Source of the DNA: Limnobaculum eriocheiris
Lineage (GTDB): Bacteria; Pseudomonadota; Gammaproteobacteria; Enterobacterales; Enterobacteriaceae
Reading direction: 5' to 3'
Length of the DNA stretch: 64,000 nt
NCBI RefSeq assembly: GCF_021010575.1
Contig: NZ_JAJNAG010000002.1
Span: 62,001-126,000 of the forward strand
The position numbers were made by a program, and so were the translations under genes. How positions within the stretch are numbered: position 1 is the stretch's first letter; each line of letters starts with the position of its first letter. A model generated the notes under the pieces. That model saw nothing but the letters and a program-made list of their open reading frames with translations, had not been told where the DNA came from and searched no databases. Below, in pieces: positions 56,950 to 64,000 of this stretch.

Positions 56950-59004
56950 ATGAATATTGATTTAGCGCATTATCTTAGTCAGATGCAGCAGTATGGCGTG
57001 CGCCGCCTGCTAGTTTTAAGCGGTCAGGCGGCGTGGTGTCGCCAGCAGGCGTTGGGTTTTACCCGTCAATATTCCGGTGACTGGCTGTGGATAGCCGATA
57101 CACCATTACCGAATTACCCTCATCTACAGCGCAAACCAGAGGCTGTACAAAATCTGTTAGGTTCAGAGTTTCATCACGCGGTGTTTGATGCCAGTAACGG
57201 CATTAATGCTGAGTCGTTAATTGCCGTTTCCGGTACATTGTCATCCGGAAGTTTGTTGGTGTTGTTGTTACCGGAATGGGGCAGTCTGGAGCAGCAGCCG
57301 GACAACGACAGTTTGCGCTGGAGTGAAGCGCCTGAACCCATTTGTATCCCCCATTTTATTCAACATATTAAACGCCAACTGAATGCGGATTCGGATGTGC
57401 TGTTCTGGCTTCAGAATGGCGAATTTACCGGTCAACTGCTGGCAGAACGAAAAGTATGGGTGAAGCCTGATGGCTCTCCCACAGAAGAGCAACAACATCT
57501 GCTGGATAGTCTGTTGCGGGCAGATGCCGGTACCTATGTTCTAATTGCCGGTCGCGGACGGGGAAAATCTGCGCTGGCGGGAATGCTGGCGGCCCAATGG
57601 GCTGGCAAAGGTGAATGTTGGTTAACGGCACCGGCTCAGGCATCGGGGAATACGCTACAGCAATGGGCTGAGGGTAAGGTGAGCTTTTGGGCACCGGATG
57701 CATTATTGGCGCAGTGTCAGGCAGAACCACCGCAGCATGTAGACTGGCTGATTATTGACGAGGCTGCGGCAATACCGGCCCCACAGCTCTATCGCTTAAT
57801 TTCCAGCTTCCCCCGGGTGCTGCTGACCACCACCGTTCAGGGTTATGAAGGTAGCGGAAGGGGCTTTCTATTAAAGTTCTGTGCAGGTTTAACGGATATG
57901 CACCTGTTAAATTTGCAGCAGCCGATTCGCTGGGCGAATAACGATCCGCTGGAACGCTGTATTCATCAACTATTACTGGTGGAAGCTGAAAATAGCCTGA
58001 GTGAAAAACCGGGTAAACTACAGCAGATTGTGGAGATTAATCAGCAGCAGTTGATGGGGAATGAAAATCGGCTTAATCAATTTTATGGTTTACTAACCAG
58101 CGCCCATTATCGCACCACGCCGTTAGATTTACGCCGTCTGTTTGATGCGCCGGGATTATCTTTTTCCCTGGGCTTAGATGATAAGCAATCGGTTATCGCC
58201 GCGCTGTGGTTGGTAGATGAAGGTGGGCTCTCCCCGGATCTGGCCCGGGAAGTTTGGGCCGGGCGTCGGCGACCTCGGGGAAATCTGGTGGCGCAGTCAC
58301 TGGCGGCTCATGGCGCTGAATATCTGGCTCCTCAATTACGTTCTGTCAGAATTAGTCGTATTGCCGTGGTCTCTTCCCTGCGTCGTCAGGGAATTGCCCG
58401 AACCCTGATTACTCAGCAAATTGAACGGGCGAAACTACGGGGTTTAGATTATCTGTCGGTGAGCTTTGGTTATACCGAAGAGCTATGGCAATTTTGGCAG
58501 GCCTGTGGCTTTGAGCTTATTCATATGGGAAGCCATCGGGAAGCCAGTAGTGGATGTTATGCCGCAATGGCGATAGTACCTTTTAGCCGGGATGCGGTAT
58601 TACTTGCCAGAAGGGCAAAGCGGCAGTTTTTACTTAATCAATTGTTATCTTGCGTCAAATTACATCATGTTAACGATATTGCTGCGGCAGAGCTGGCGGA
58701 AGAAGACTGGCGAGAGCTGGCAGGGTTTGCGTTTGCTTATCGGACGCTGGAGGCCAGCCAGGTATCGCTGTATCGTCTGTTACGCCATCAGGTTGCTATA
58801 TGCCATAGTTTAAGGCCGTTGCTGGAAGGGCAGATGACAGTAGAACTCTTGCTAAAACAGGGAAATCTTAACGGGCGTAAGGCGCTGATGCAGCAGTGGC
58901 GACAAGAAGTTGCTGAAGCGCTGTTGGCGCTCGATTCAGAGCGATGTCACTATTGGAAAAATTGGGTAGTCGCCCGGCTGCCGGTGATTAGCCCGGCAGC
59001 TTAA
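56950..59004 (+). CDS. tmcA: tRNA(Met) cytidine acetyltransferase TmcA
   Basis: Makes N4-acetylcytidine at the wobble base of elongator tRNA(Met), using acetyl-CoA and ATP. It has 684 residues (E. coli 671). It has an N-terminal DUF1726 region, a helicase-like ATPase with P-loop LIAGRGRGKSALAGM near 200 and Walker B LIIDEAAAIPAPQL, then a GNAT domain with RRQGIARTLI. The C-terminal tRNA-binding part ends VVARLPVISPAA. Its position near ypfJ and dapE matches E. coli. Confidence 0.95.
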   Translation: MNIDLAHYLSQMQQYGVRRLLVLSGQAAWCRQQALGFTRQYSGDWLWIADTPLPNYPHLQRKPEAVQNLLGSEFHHAVFDASNGINAESLIAVSGTLSSGSLLVLLLPEWGSLEQQPDNDSLRWSEAPEPICIPHFIQHIKRQLNADSDVLFWLQNGEFTGQLLAERKVWVKPDGSPTEEQQHLLDSLLRADAGTYVLIAGRGRGKSALAGMLAAQWAGKGECWLTAPAQASGNTLQQWAEGKVSFWAPDALLAQCQAEPPQHVDWLIIDEAAAIPAPQLYRLISSFPRVLLTTTVQGYEGSGRGFLLKFCAGLTDMHLLNLQQPIRWANNDPLERCIHQLLLVEAENSLSEKPGKLQQIVEINQQQLMGNENRLNQFYGLLTSAHYRTTPLDLRRLFDAPGLSFSLGLDDKQSVIAALWLVDEGGLSPDLAREVWAGRRRPRGNLVAQSLAAHGAEYLAPQLRSVRISRIAVVSSLRRQGIARTLITQQIERAKLRGLDYLSVSFGYTEELWQFWQACGFELIHMGSHREASSGCYAAMAIVPFSRDAVLLARRAKRQFLLNQLLSCVKLHHVNDIAAAELAEEDWRELAGFAFAYRTLEASQVSLYRLLRHQVAICHSLRPLLEGQMTVELLLKQGNLNGRKALMQQWRQEVAEALLALDSERCHYWKNWVVARLPVISPAA

Positions 59005-59015
59005 CAGGGGATAGT

Positions 59016-59213
59016 TTACTTTTTATTGTTGCGGTTCCACTCTTCGTCTTCCTCTTTATCCCATGCGGCGTTGTTATCCCGGTGCGGAGGAAGCTTTGAG
59101 TTCTCTTTCATTGAGCGGTCATAATTCACTTTATACAGTGCTTTTATACCATTGATAATCATACCGACCAGAACGATCAGGATTACCCACCAGTAGTCTG
59201 CGAGCCAATGCAT
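59016..59213 (-). CDS. ypfN: UPF0370 membrane protein YpfN
   Basis: A 65-residue protein (E. coli YpfN 66) with one membrane helix ([19 protein letters not shown]), a cytoplasmic LPPHRDNNAAWD motif and an acidic/lysine tail. The match to E. coli YpfN is clear. The function is unknown. Its start overlaps the end of the M15 peptidase gene by 31 bp, so the two are co-transcribed with dapE and yffB. Confidence 0.9.
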   Translation of the reverse strand: MHWLADYWWVILIVLVGMIINGIKALYKVNYDRSMKENSKLPPHRDNNAAWDKEEDEEWNRNNKK

Positions 59214-59893
59214 GATGATGACACTCCGTTGGGTGGGGTGATGAAACGTTTAAATATCTGGTTAAGATGGCAAGAGAGCCAACTAAAACCCGCAATGTCT
59301 TTATCCTGCCAGGCCGATAGCAAAAGTTCTGGCGTTAACAGATGTTCGGCCTGTTGAGCCAGAGGGTAGTAGCTGAGATGCCAGGGTTCTGCGGCAACGC
59401 CCCCCCGATCGCTGACAAAAGGTCGATAAAAGCCATATCTATTCATATTAGTGCTTAACCAGCAGGTTAGCGGATAAAAATAGCCATCCTCTTCATATTC
59501 CCAGGGTTCCAGCTGTAACTTTATCCCCTCAGGTAACAGGTCTGGATCGTAAATATCCAGATCGGTTCCCCAATGATGGCGGCTGGCTCCTGGCATCGCT
59601 GACCAACGCAAAATTGCGCAGCAGCGCTGCTCATCGTCCAGCGTGGAGATATCCATTGGTTGGCTCATGGTATCCATCACCGGACGTAAACCGATAAACT
59701 TTTCATTCCAAATCATTTGCTGACGGGCAAAATCACGAAAGGTGCTGGCGGGTTGAAGATTAAATCCCGCCTCTTTTGCGGCGGCCTGCATAGCAAGAAA
59801 TGCATTAACGACTTCCGGCTGCAAACGATGATTTCCCGTTAGCGTAACCAGATGCTCTTCGCTTTGGCCGGTCAACATGGCTGGCGTTATCAT
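59183..59893 (-). CDS. M15 family (VanY-like) peptidase
   Basis: A 236-residue metallopeptidase of the D-alanyl-D-alanine carboxypeptidase VanY type (M15B). It has [17 protein letters not shown], the zinc motif [13 protein letters not shown] (His and Asp), and the second site EPWHLSYYP. No signal peptide is evident, so cytoplasmic action, perhaps in murein recycling, is possible; this is inference. It overlaps dapE by 4 bp (ATGA) and ypfN by 31 bp. In E. coli a different gene (ypfH) lies near this point. Confidence 0.88.
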   Translation of the reverse strand: MITPAMLTGQSEEHLVTLTGNHRLQPEVVNAFLAMQAAAKEAGFNLQPASTFRDFARQQMIWNEKFIGLRPVMDTMSQPMDISTLDDEQRCCAILRWSAMPGASRHHWGTDLDIYDPDLLPEGIKLQLEPWEYEEDGYFYPLTCWLSTNMNRYGFYRPFVSDRGGVAAEPWHLSYYPLAQQAEHLLTPELLLSAWQDKDIAGFSWLSCHLNQIFKRFITPPNGVSSSCIGSQTTGG

Positions 59894-61026
59894 ACTAATA
59901 ACTGCTCCATTATTTTCTGATACATACGGCTAAGTAGCTGTAAATCAGATGCTTTAACACACTCATTGACTTTATGAATGGTGGCATTAACCGGCCCAAG
60001 TTCTACCACCTGAGTTCCCAGTTGGGCAATAAAGCGGCCATCAGAAGTACCGCCGTTAGTGAGTAACTGTGGGGTGATGGCTGCGTAATACTCTACCGCA
60101 TGGGATACCGCATCAACTAACTTACCGCGAGGGGTCAGGAAGGGTTTACCGGACAGATTCCATTCAATGGTATAGCGTAACTGGTGGCGCTCCAGCATGG
60201 CTTGTACCTGCTGCATTATTTGCTCATGGGTTAGCTCGGTACTGTAGCGGAAGTTAAACTGCACAAACATCTCACCGGGAATCACGTTATTGCTACCTGT
60301 TCCGGCGCGAATATTGGCGATTTGCATGCTGGTTGCGGGAAAGAATTCATTGCCTCTGTCCCATTCGGTATCCACCAGTTCATTGATAAATGGCGTAGCG
60401 CGGTGAACCGGATTATCCGCCAGATGAGGGTAAGCCACGTGCCCCTGAGTGCCATGAATAGTCAGATTGGCAGTAATTGAGCCTCTGCGTCCGTTTTTAA
60501 CCACATCACCTACGCGTTCGGTACTGGAAGGTTCTCCCACCAGACAGTAGTCAACGCGTTCACGACGAGCGGCCAATGCCTCAACCACCTTAACCGTACC
60601 ATTAACCGCACTGGCTTCTTCATCCGAGGTGATGAGAAAGGCCAGACGCCCGCTATGATTGGAGTTGGCCGCCACAAAGCGTTCGGCAGCCACCACCATG
60701 GCGGCCAACGAACCTTTCATATCTGCTGCGCCACGGCCATACAGGAAGCCATCCTGAATAGTGGGTTCAAACGGTGGCTGATGCCAGTGACTTTCATCAC
60801 CGGCGGGAACCACATCGGTATGGCCTGCAAAGGCTAAAGTCGGTGCGCCACCATGACCGCCACGCCATGCCCAAAAGTTAAGGGTATCGCCAAAATTCAT
60901 CTCTTCAACGGTAAAGCCAATGGCTTTTAACCGTTCAATCATAATTTGCTGACAGCCTTCATCATGAGGGCTCAAAGAAGGGCGTTTGATGAGCTGCTGG
61001 GCCAGCGTAATTACCGGACAGAACAT
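59890..61026 (-). CDS. dapE: Succinyl-diaminopimelate desuccinylase
   Basis: Removes succinate in the diaminopimelate/lysine pathway. It has 378 residues (E. coli 375). Metal ligands are visible: His69 in AGHTDVVP, Asp in [13 protein letters not shown], the Glu pair in [12 protein letters not shown] and VGEPSST, and His near the C-terminus in [10 protein letters not shown]. It overlaps yffB by one base upstream and the M15 gene by 4 bp downstream, a tightly packed operon. Confidence 0.96.
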   Translation of the reverse strand: MFCPVITLAQQLIKRPSLSPHDEGCQQIMIERLKAIGFTVEEMNFGDTLNFWAWRGGHGGAPTLAFAGHTDVVPAGDESHWHQPPFEPTIQDGFLYGRGAADMKGSLAAMVVAAERFVAANSNHSGRLAFLITSDEEASAVNGTVKVVEALAARRERVDYCLVGEPSSTERVGDVVKNGRRGSITANLTIHGTQGHVAYPHLADNPVHRATPFINELVDTEWDRGNEFFPATSMQIANIRAGTGSNNVIPGEMFVQFNFRYSTELTHEQIMQQVQAMLERHQLRYTIEWNLSGKPFLTPRGKLVDAVSHAVEYYAAITPQLLTNGGTSDGRFIAQLGTQVVELGPVNATIHKVNECVKASDLQLLSRMYQKIMEQLLV

Positions 61027-61391
61027 TATTTATCTCCACCGGTAAATTGCTGATAGCTGTCCACAGAGAAACCCAACAGCATTTTGTGATCAACAACTAA
61101 TACCGGACGTTTAATGATGGACGGCTGTTCGAGCATCAGTGTTTTCGCACCCGCTTCAGTGGTTGCCGTCGCTTTTTGATCGTCACTTAGCTTACGCCAG
61201 GTTGTTCCACGGGTATTGAGCAGTGGTTCCCAGCCTAATCCATCAATAAGCTGCTGCAATAATTGGTTATCTAAACCATCAGTGCGGTAATCGTGAAAAC
61301 GATAGTCTATCTGGTGTTCCTCCAGCCAGCGGCGGGCCTTTTTAATCGTATCGCAGTTCTTAATGCCGTAGAGGCTGTATGTCGTTTTCAA
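61026..61391 (-). CDS. yffB: ArsC/Spx-family protein YffB
   Basis: A thioredoxin-fold protein of about 121 residues (E. coli YffB 118). I start it at a TTG (61391) that has GAGGG 7 bp upstream and gives an N-terminus close to E. coli; an ATG at 61412 would add seven residues but has no Shine-Dalgarno. Core [19 protein letters not shown] holds the active cysteine, followed by [12 protein letters not shown] and [18 protein letters not shown]. The activity is not established. It overlaps dapE by one base. Confidence 0.9.
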   Translation of the reverse strand: MKTTYSLYGIKNCDTIKKARRWLEEHQIDYRFHDYRTDGLDNQLLQQLIDGLGWEPLLNTRGTTWRKLSDDQKATATTEAGAKTLMLEQPSIIKRPVLVVDHKMLLGFSVDSYQQFTGGDK

Positions 61392-61592
61392 AGAGATTCC
61401 CTCATCAGTCAAAATTTAATACGCCTGCCGTAAATTTACCCGTTCAGCAAAAGGCTGATAAAGCAGGGAGGATAGCCGATAAATTTACCATTAAATCAGG
61501 GGGGAGGGGGAAAGTATTTCGAAGGTATTAACGAATAAACAAAGATGAAAAACGAATAAAATTACAGATCGGTTATTAACAGTAGGTGATTA

Positions 61593-61623
61593 AAAACCGG
61601 ACTCTTCGTTGAAAGCCCGGTTC
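61593..61623 (-). terminator. Terminator after narP
   Basis: On the minus strand AACCGG..CCGGTTTTTAA closes a hairpin with a 16-nt partly paired loop and a T run, 25 bp after the narP stop. Confidence 0.7.
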
Positions 61624-61647
61624 TTTCACCAAATTGAATCTTAACCG

Positions 61648-62283
61648 CTACTGGCTTTTTCTTTCCAGATACATCACCGTTGCCGCTACGCGTGAACGAA
61701 CATTCAACTTACGCAGCATATTACGGATATGTACTTTTACTGTCTCTTCGGAAATGTGTAAATGCGAAGCGATTTGTTTGTTAGACATACCGCGAGCCAC
61801 TTCCTGTAGAACATCCAACTCACGTTCAGTTAGCGACTCAAATGGATCGCTTTGGTCATCCCGGGAATCAAGGTATTCAAGAATGATGTCACTAAATACG
61901 TTTTCACCGTTAGCGGCCTGTAGAATCTTCTTCAGTAGCAGTTCTGGTTCGCTGTCTTTTAGTAAATAACCATCGGCTCCGGCATCAATGAGCGCATAAA
62001 TATCGCTGCGGGAATCGGAAACGGTTAGCACGATAATACGGGCAGCAATACCCTCATTACGCAGTGCTTTCAGCGTATCCAGACCAGACAGACCTTTCAT
62101 GTTCAGGTCTAACAGAATCAGGTCGGGTAGCAACTGACAGGCAAAAGTAATTGCTTCGTTGCCGTTGCTGGCTTCTGCCACAATATTGAGTGAAGGTTCC
62201 AGCTCAAGCAACTGCCGGACTCCGCGCCGCATCAGGGGATGATCGTCTACGATCAAAATATTGCACTGTTCTTGCACTGTCAT
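61648..62283 (-). CDS. narP: Nitrate/nitrite response regulator NarP
   Basis: A NarL/FixJ-type response regulator of 211 residues from the ATG at 62283; a GTG two codons on has better spacing (8 bp) to TGGAG, and a frame to 62343 overlaps nothing useful. The receiver domain has DD at 13-14, Asp59 in ILLDLNMKG, and LKDSEPE. The LuxR-type helix-turn-helix is LTERELDVLQEVARGMSNKQ through VKVHIRNMLRKL. VDDHPLMRRGVRQLLELEP is the NarP rather than NarL form. It is 62 bp after narQ on the same strand, so the pair is likely one operon. Confidence 0.92.
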   Translation of the reverse strand: MTVQEQCNILIVDDHPLMRRGVRQLLELEPSLNIVAEASNGNEAITFACQLLPDLILLDLNMKGLSGLDTLKALRNEGIAARIIVLTVSDSRSDIYALIDAGADGYLLKDSEPELLLKKILQAANGENVFSDIILEYLDSRDDQSDPFESLTERELDVLQEVARGMSNKQIASHLHISEETVKVHIRNMLRKLNVRSRVAATVMYLERKSQ

Positions 62284-62345
62284 TACTCCATTATTTTTTA
62301 AAATTATTGAAGGGTGCCGCAAAGCTATATCTAACTTTGTCATTG

Positions 62346-64000
62346 TTATTGTTGAGGGAAGATGAGTCGGACTAATGTCCCTCCTCTTTCCTGCGGCCCA
62401 ATGGTTAACGTTCCACCTAAACGTGAAGCACGTTCGCTCATAATATTGAGCCCGTAATGGCCTTCGGGCTCATCTAAACTTTTTATTCCGGCCCCATTAT
62501 CGGCAATGATAATCATATTATTACCGTCATTTGTAGGCTCACAATTAATGCTAATCAGGCTGGCATTGGCATGCTTTATGGCATTCAGAACGGCCTCACG
62601 AACAATTTGTAATGCGTGAACCTGTTGTTGTGCATTTAATGCCTGCGACGAAAGCGCACAGTGCATTTGAATCGGAACTTCCGTTTGTGCCTGTAACGGA
62701 GTGATTAACTGATTTAGTGCTTCGTGTAAGTCAGCTTCCTGAATTGTGAGTCGAAATGTTGCTAATAGTTCCCTTAGTTGACGATAAGCACTGGATAGCG
62801 CTTGATCGAAATCAGTGATTACACTCATAGCTTGTTCATTATTACTGGGAATAACGCGTTTAAGCAAGGTCAGTTGGATCCGCAAGAAAGAAAGGGATTG
62901 TGCCAACGAGTCGTGAAGTTCACGGGCGATTGTGGCTCGTTCCTCCATCAGTAAAACCTGTAAATAACGCTTTTGTGCCCGGTTAAAATAGATGCCCCGA
63001 CTCAGGATATTACTGACGTTTTCAATTAACTGAGGGTGTACTGCCGTATCAGAACATTGCCAGCTCATCCTGCCCAGAATCTGTTCATCTTGCTGTAAGG
63101 GGAGATGCTGCCAAATGCGGTCTTTATCTTCGGTACCTTCTTCAAGTACCCAGCGGCCTTCTCCACTGTCCTGAATCTCCAGGCGAATCGCGACCAGATT
63201 TTCGCTGGTGCGAACAATATGCATGACCTGTTCAAAACACTGGTGGTCAACCTGACTCACGCTGAAAGCCTGAAGGCAATCATATAAAACCCCTAATGAG
63301 CGATTGGCCTGAGTGAGTTTAACGGTCTTCTCTTCTACTTTTTCTGCCAGCGACTGGTACATTTTTTCCAAATCAGACGACATAGAAGTAAAAGCGGTTG
63401 CCAGTACGCCCAATTCATTATGCTGACCGACATCCAACGGTTGGTGGTCAAAGCGCCCGGTTTGAATATAGTGGCTGGCAGTCACCATCCGATTTAGCGG
63501 TTCGACAATTTCCCGACGGCTGAAGAGAATCACGTAAAACACCAGCCCAATAGTGCTCAGTACGCTGATAATACTGATAAAAACCGCGGTTTTTAGTTTC
63601 AGTTCAGAAAACAGCTGGATGGCAAGTACAAACTCATTAATTTCATTAACGTAATCGGCTAACTGGTTGATATAGATATCACCATCGTTATGCGTCAGTT
63701 CCTGTTCCAGTTCCTGCCAACGGTCCAGCAGGGTTTGATATTTCTGCTGTATATCCGCCGGAAAGTAAAATTCGTTGATCTCTTTTAAGGCGGGGGCATT
63801 AATTGACAACGCATATTGTCGGATATGGGAGTTCAGATAAGGGGAGTTGGTCGTCAGATCGTAGGCCAGACGATAACTCTGCATACGCAAAGAGCCCGAA
63901 ATATTAATCGCTTCGGCATCTGTACGACTGGCGGCTAATGAAATCAAAGCAAGCCCGGCGGACAGAATCGAAAGGATCACTATTGCGATCAGCATACGAG
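62346..64000 (-). CDS. narQ: Nitrate/nitrite sensor histidine kinase NarQ, 5' end beyond the window
   Basis: A membrane sensor kinase for nitrate and nitrite. About 550 residues are present, and the frame is still open at the window edge (the codon before the first visible ATG is CGT), so a few N-terminal residues are missing. The P-box INISGSLRMQSYRL, two membrane helices, the HAMP region (NRMVTASHYIQTGRFD), the phospho-acceptor His in ARELHDSLAQSL and the N and G boxes (HANASLISINC, DNGAGIKSL, GLNIMSERASRLGG) are clear. E. coli NarQ has 566 residues. narP follows directly. Confidence 0.94.
   Translation of the reverse strand, partial: RMLIAIVILSILSAGLALISLAASRTDAEAINISGSLRMQSYRLAYDLTTNSPYLNSHIRQYALSINAPALKEINEFYFPADIQQKYQTLLDRWQELEQELTHNDGDIYINQLADYVNEINEFVLAIQLFSELKLKTAVFISIISVLSTIGLVFYVILFSRREIVEPLNRMVTASHYIQTGRFDHQPLDVGQHNELGVLATAFTSMSSDLEKMYQSLAEKVEEKTVKLTQANRSLGVLYDCLQAFSVSQVDHQCFEQVMHIVRTSENLVAIRLEIQDSGEGRWVLEEGTEDKDRIWQHLPLQQDEQILGRMSWQCSDTAVHPQLIENVSNILSRGIYFNRAQKRYLQVLLMEERATIARELHDSLAQSLSFLRIQLTLLKRVIPSNNEQAMSVITDFDQALSSAYRQLRELLATFRLTIQEADLHEALNQLITPLQAQTEVPIQMHCALSSQALNAQQQVHALQIVREAVLNAIKHANASLISINCEPTNDGNNMIIIADNGAGIKSLDEPEGHYGLNIMSERASRLGGTLTIGPQERGGTLVRLIFPQQ

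Overview
The window is chromosomal DNA from a gamma-proteobacterium of the order Enterobacterales. Nearly every housekeeping protein has a close E. coli counterpart of almost the same length, and many E. coli gene neighbourhoods are kept. Examples are speE-speD-yacC, yadG-yadH, pcnB-folK, thiM-thiD, purM-purN, dapA-bamC-purC and the run narQ to purN. Sequence divergence, moderate GC content and the rearranged gene order point to a lineage outside the E. coli/Salmonella group. A Budviciaceae-type genus is possible, but this cannot be proved from the window. There are no rRNA or tRNA genes, no CRISPR array, no prophage and no intact insertion sequence.

Layout. 1-2.9 kb: guaB (3' part) and guaA. 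2.9-5.4 kb: a decayed ABC-permease gene, small exported proteins, yfiL and an orphan btsR. 5.5-8.2 kb: aroF with TyrR boxes, then tyrA. 8.2-31.9 kb: a block that sits near 3 min in E. coli (speD, speE, yacC, hpt, can, yadG, yadH, yadE, folK, pcnB, gluQ, dksA, sfsA, hrpB, mrcB). It is interrupted by an accessory island at 10.7-15.3 kb: a MarA-like regulator, a broken TetR gene, DUF1471 proteins and a Tm-1-like/PEP-hydrolase-like pair with its own TetR regulator. 32.2-34.1 kb: pheA with its pheL attenuator, and raiA. 34.4-40.1 kb: TPP riboswitch-thiM-thiD, epd, small accessory genes and speG. 40.2-64 kb: the E. coli 56-min region in order (purN, purM, upp, uraA, hda, yfgD, bepA, perM, bcp, gcvR, dapA, bamC, purC, ypfJ, tmcA, ypfN, dapE, yffB, narQ). 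It has local insertions (a secreted EEP-family hydrolase, a yeaL homologue, a second MarA-like regulator, an M15 peptidase) and narP now sits next to narQ.

Most notable. (1) An apparently undescribed dispersed repeat has four copies (five arms) at about 6.83-7.0, 26.66-26.82, 31.98-32.22 and 36.27-36.43 kb. Every arm keeps 63-64 bp between a GCTAAGTA-type word and a GGAATAT-type terminus. (2) Two genes use non-standard start codons that ordinary gene calling misplaces: pcnB (ATT) and hda (CTG), both as known in E. coli. (3) There are several overlooked gene remnants: an ABC-2 permease, a DUF1471 protein, an M28 aminopeptidase, and a lysR/azoR pair fused tail to tail by a deletion. (4) A tetR gene is cut by one in-frame TGA, yet still lies upstream of an overlapping MarA-like gene and downstream of a perfect palindromic operator.

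How the genes fit together. The window holds parts of purine synthesis and salvage (guaB, guaA, purM, purN, purC, hpt), pyrimidine salvage (upp, uraA), aromatic amino acid synthesis (aroF, tyrA, pheA; epd supplies erythronate-4-phosphate for pyridoxal phosphate), lysine/diaminopimelate synthesis (dapA, dapE), polyamines (speE, speD, speG), thiamine salvage (thiM, thiD), cell envelope (mrcB, bamC, bepA, yadE) and nitrate/nitrite sensing (narQ-narP).
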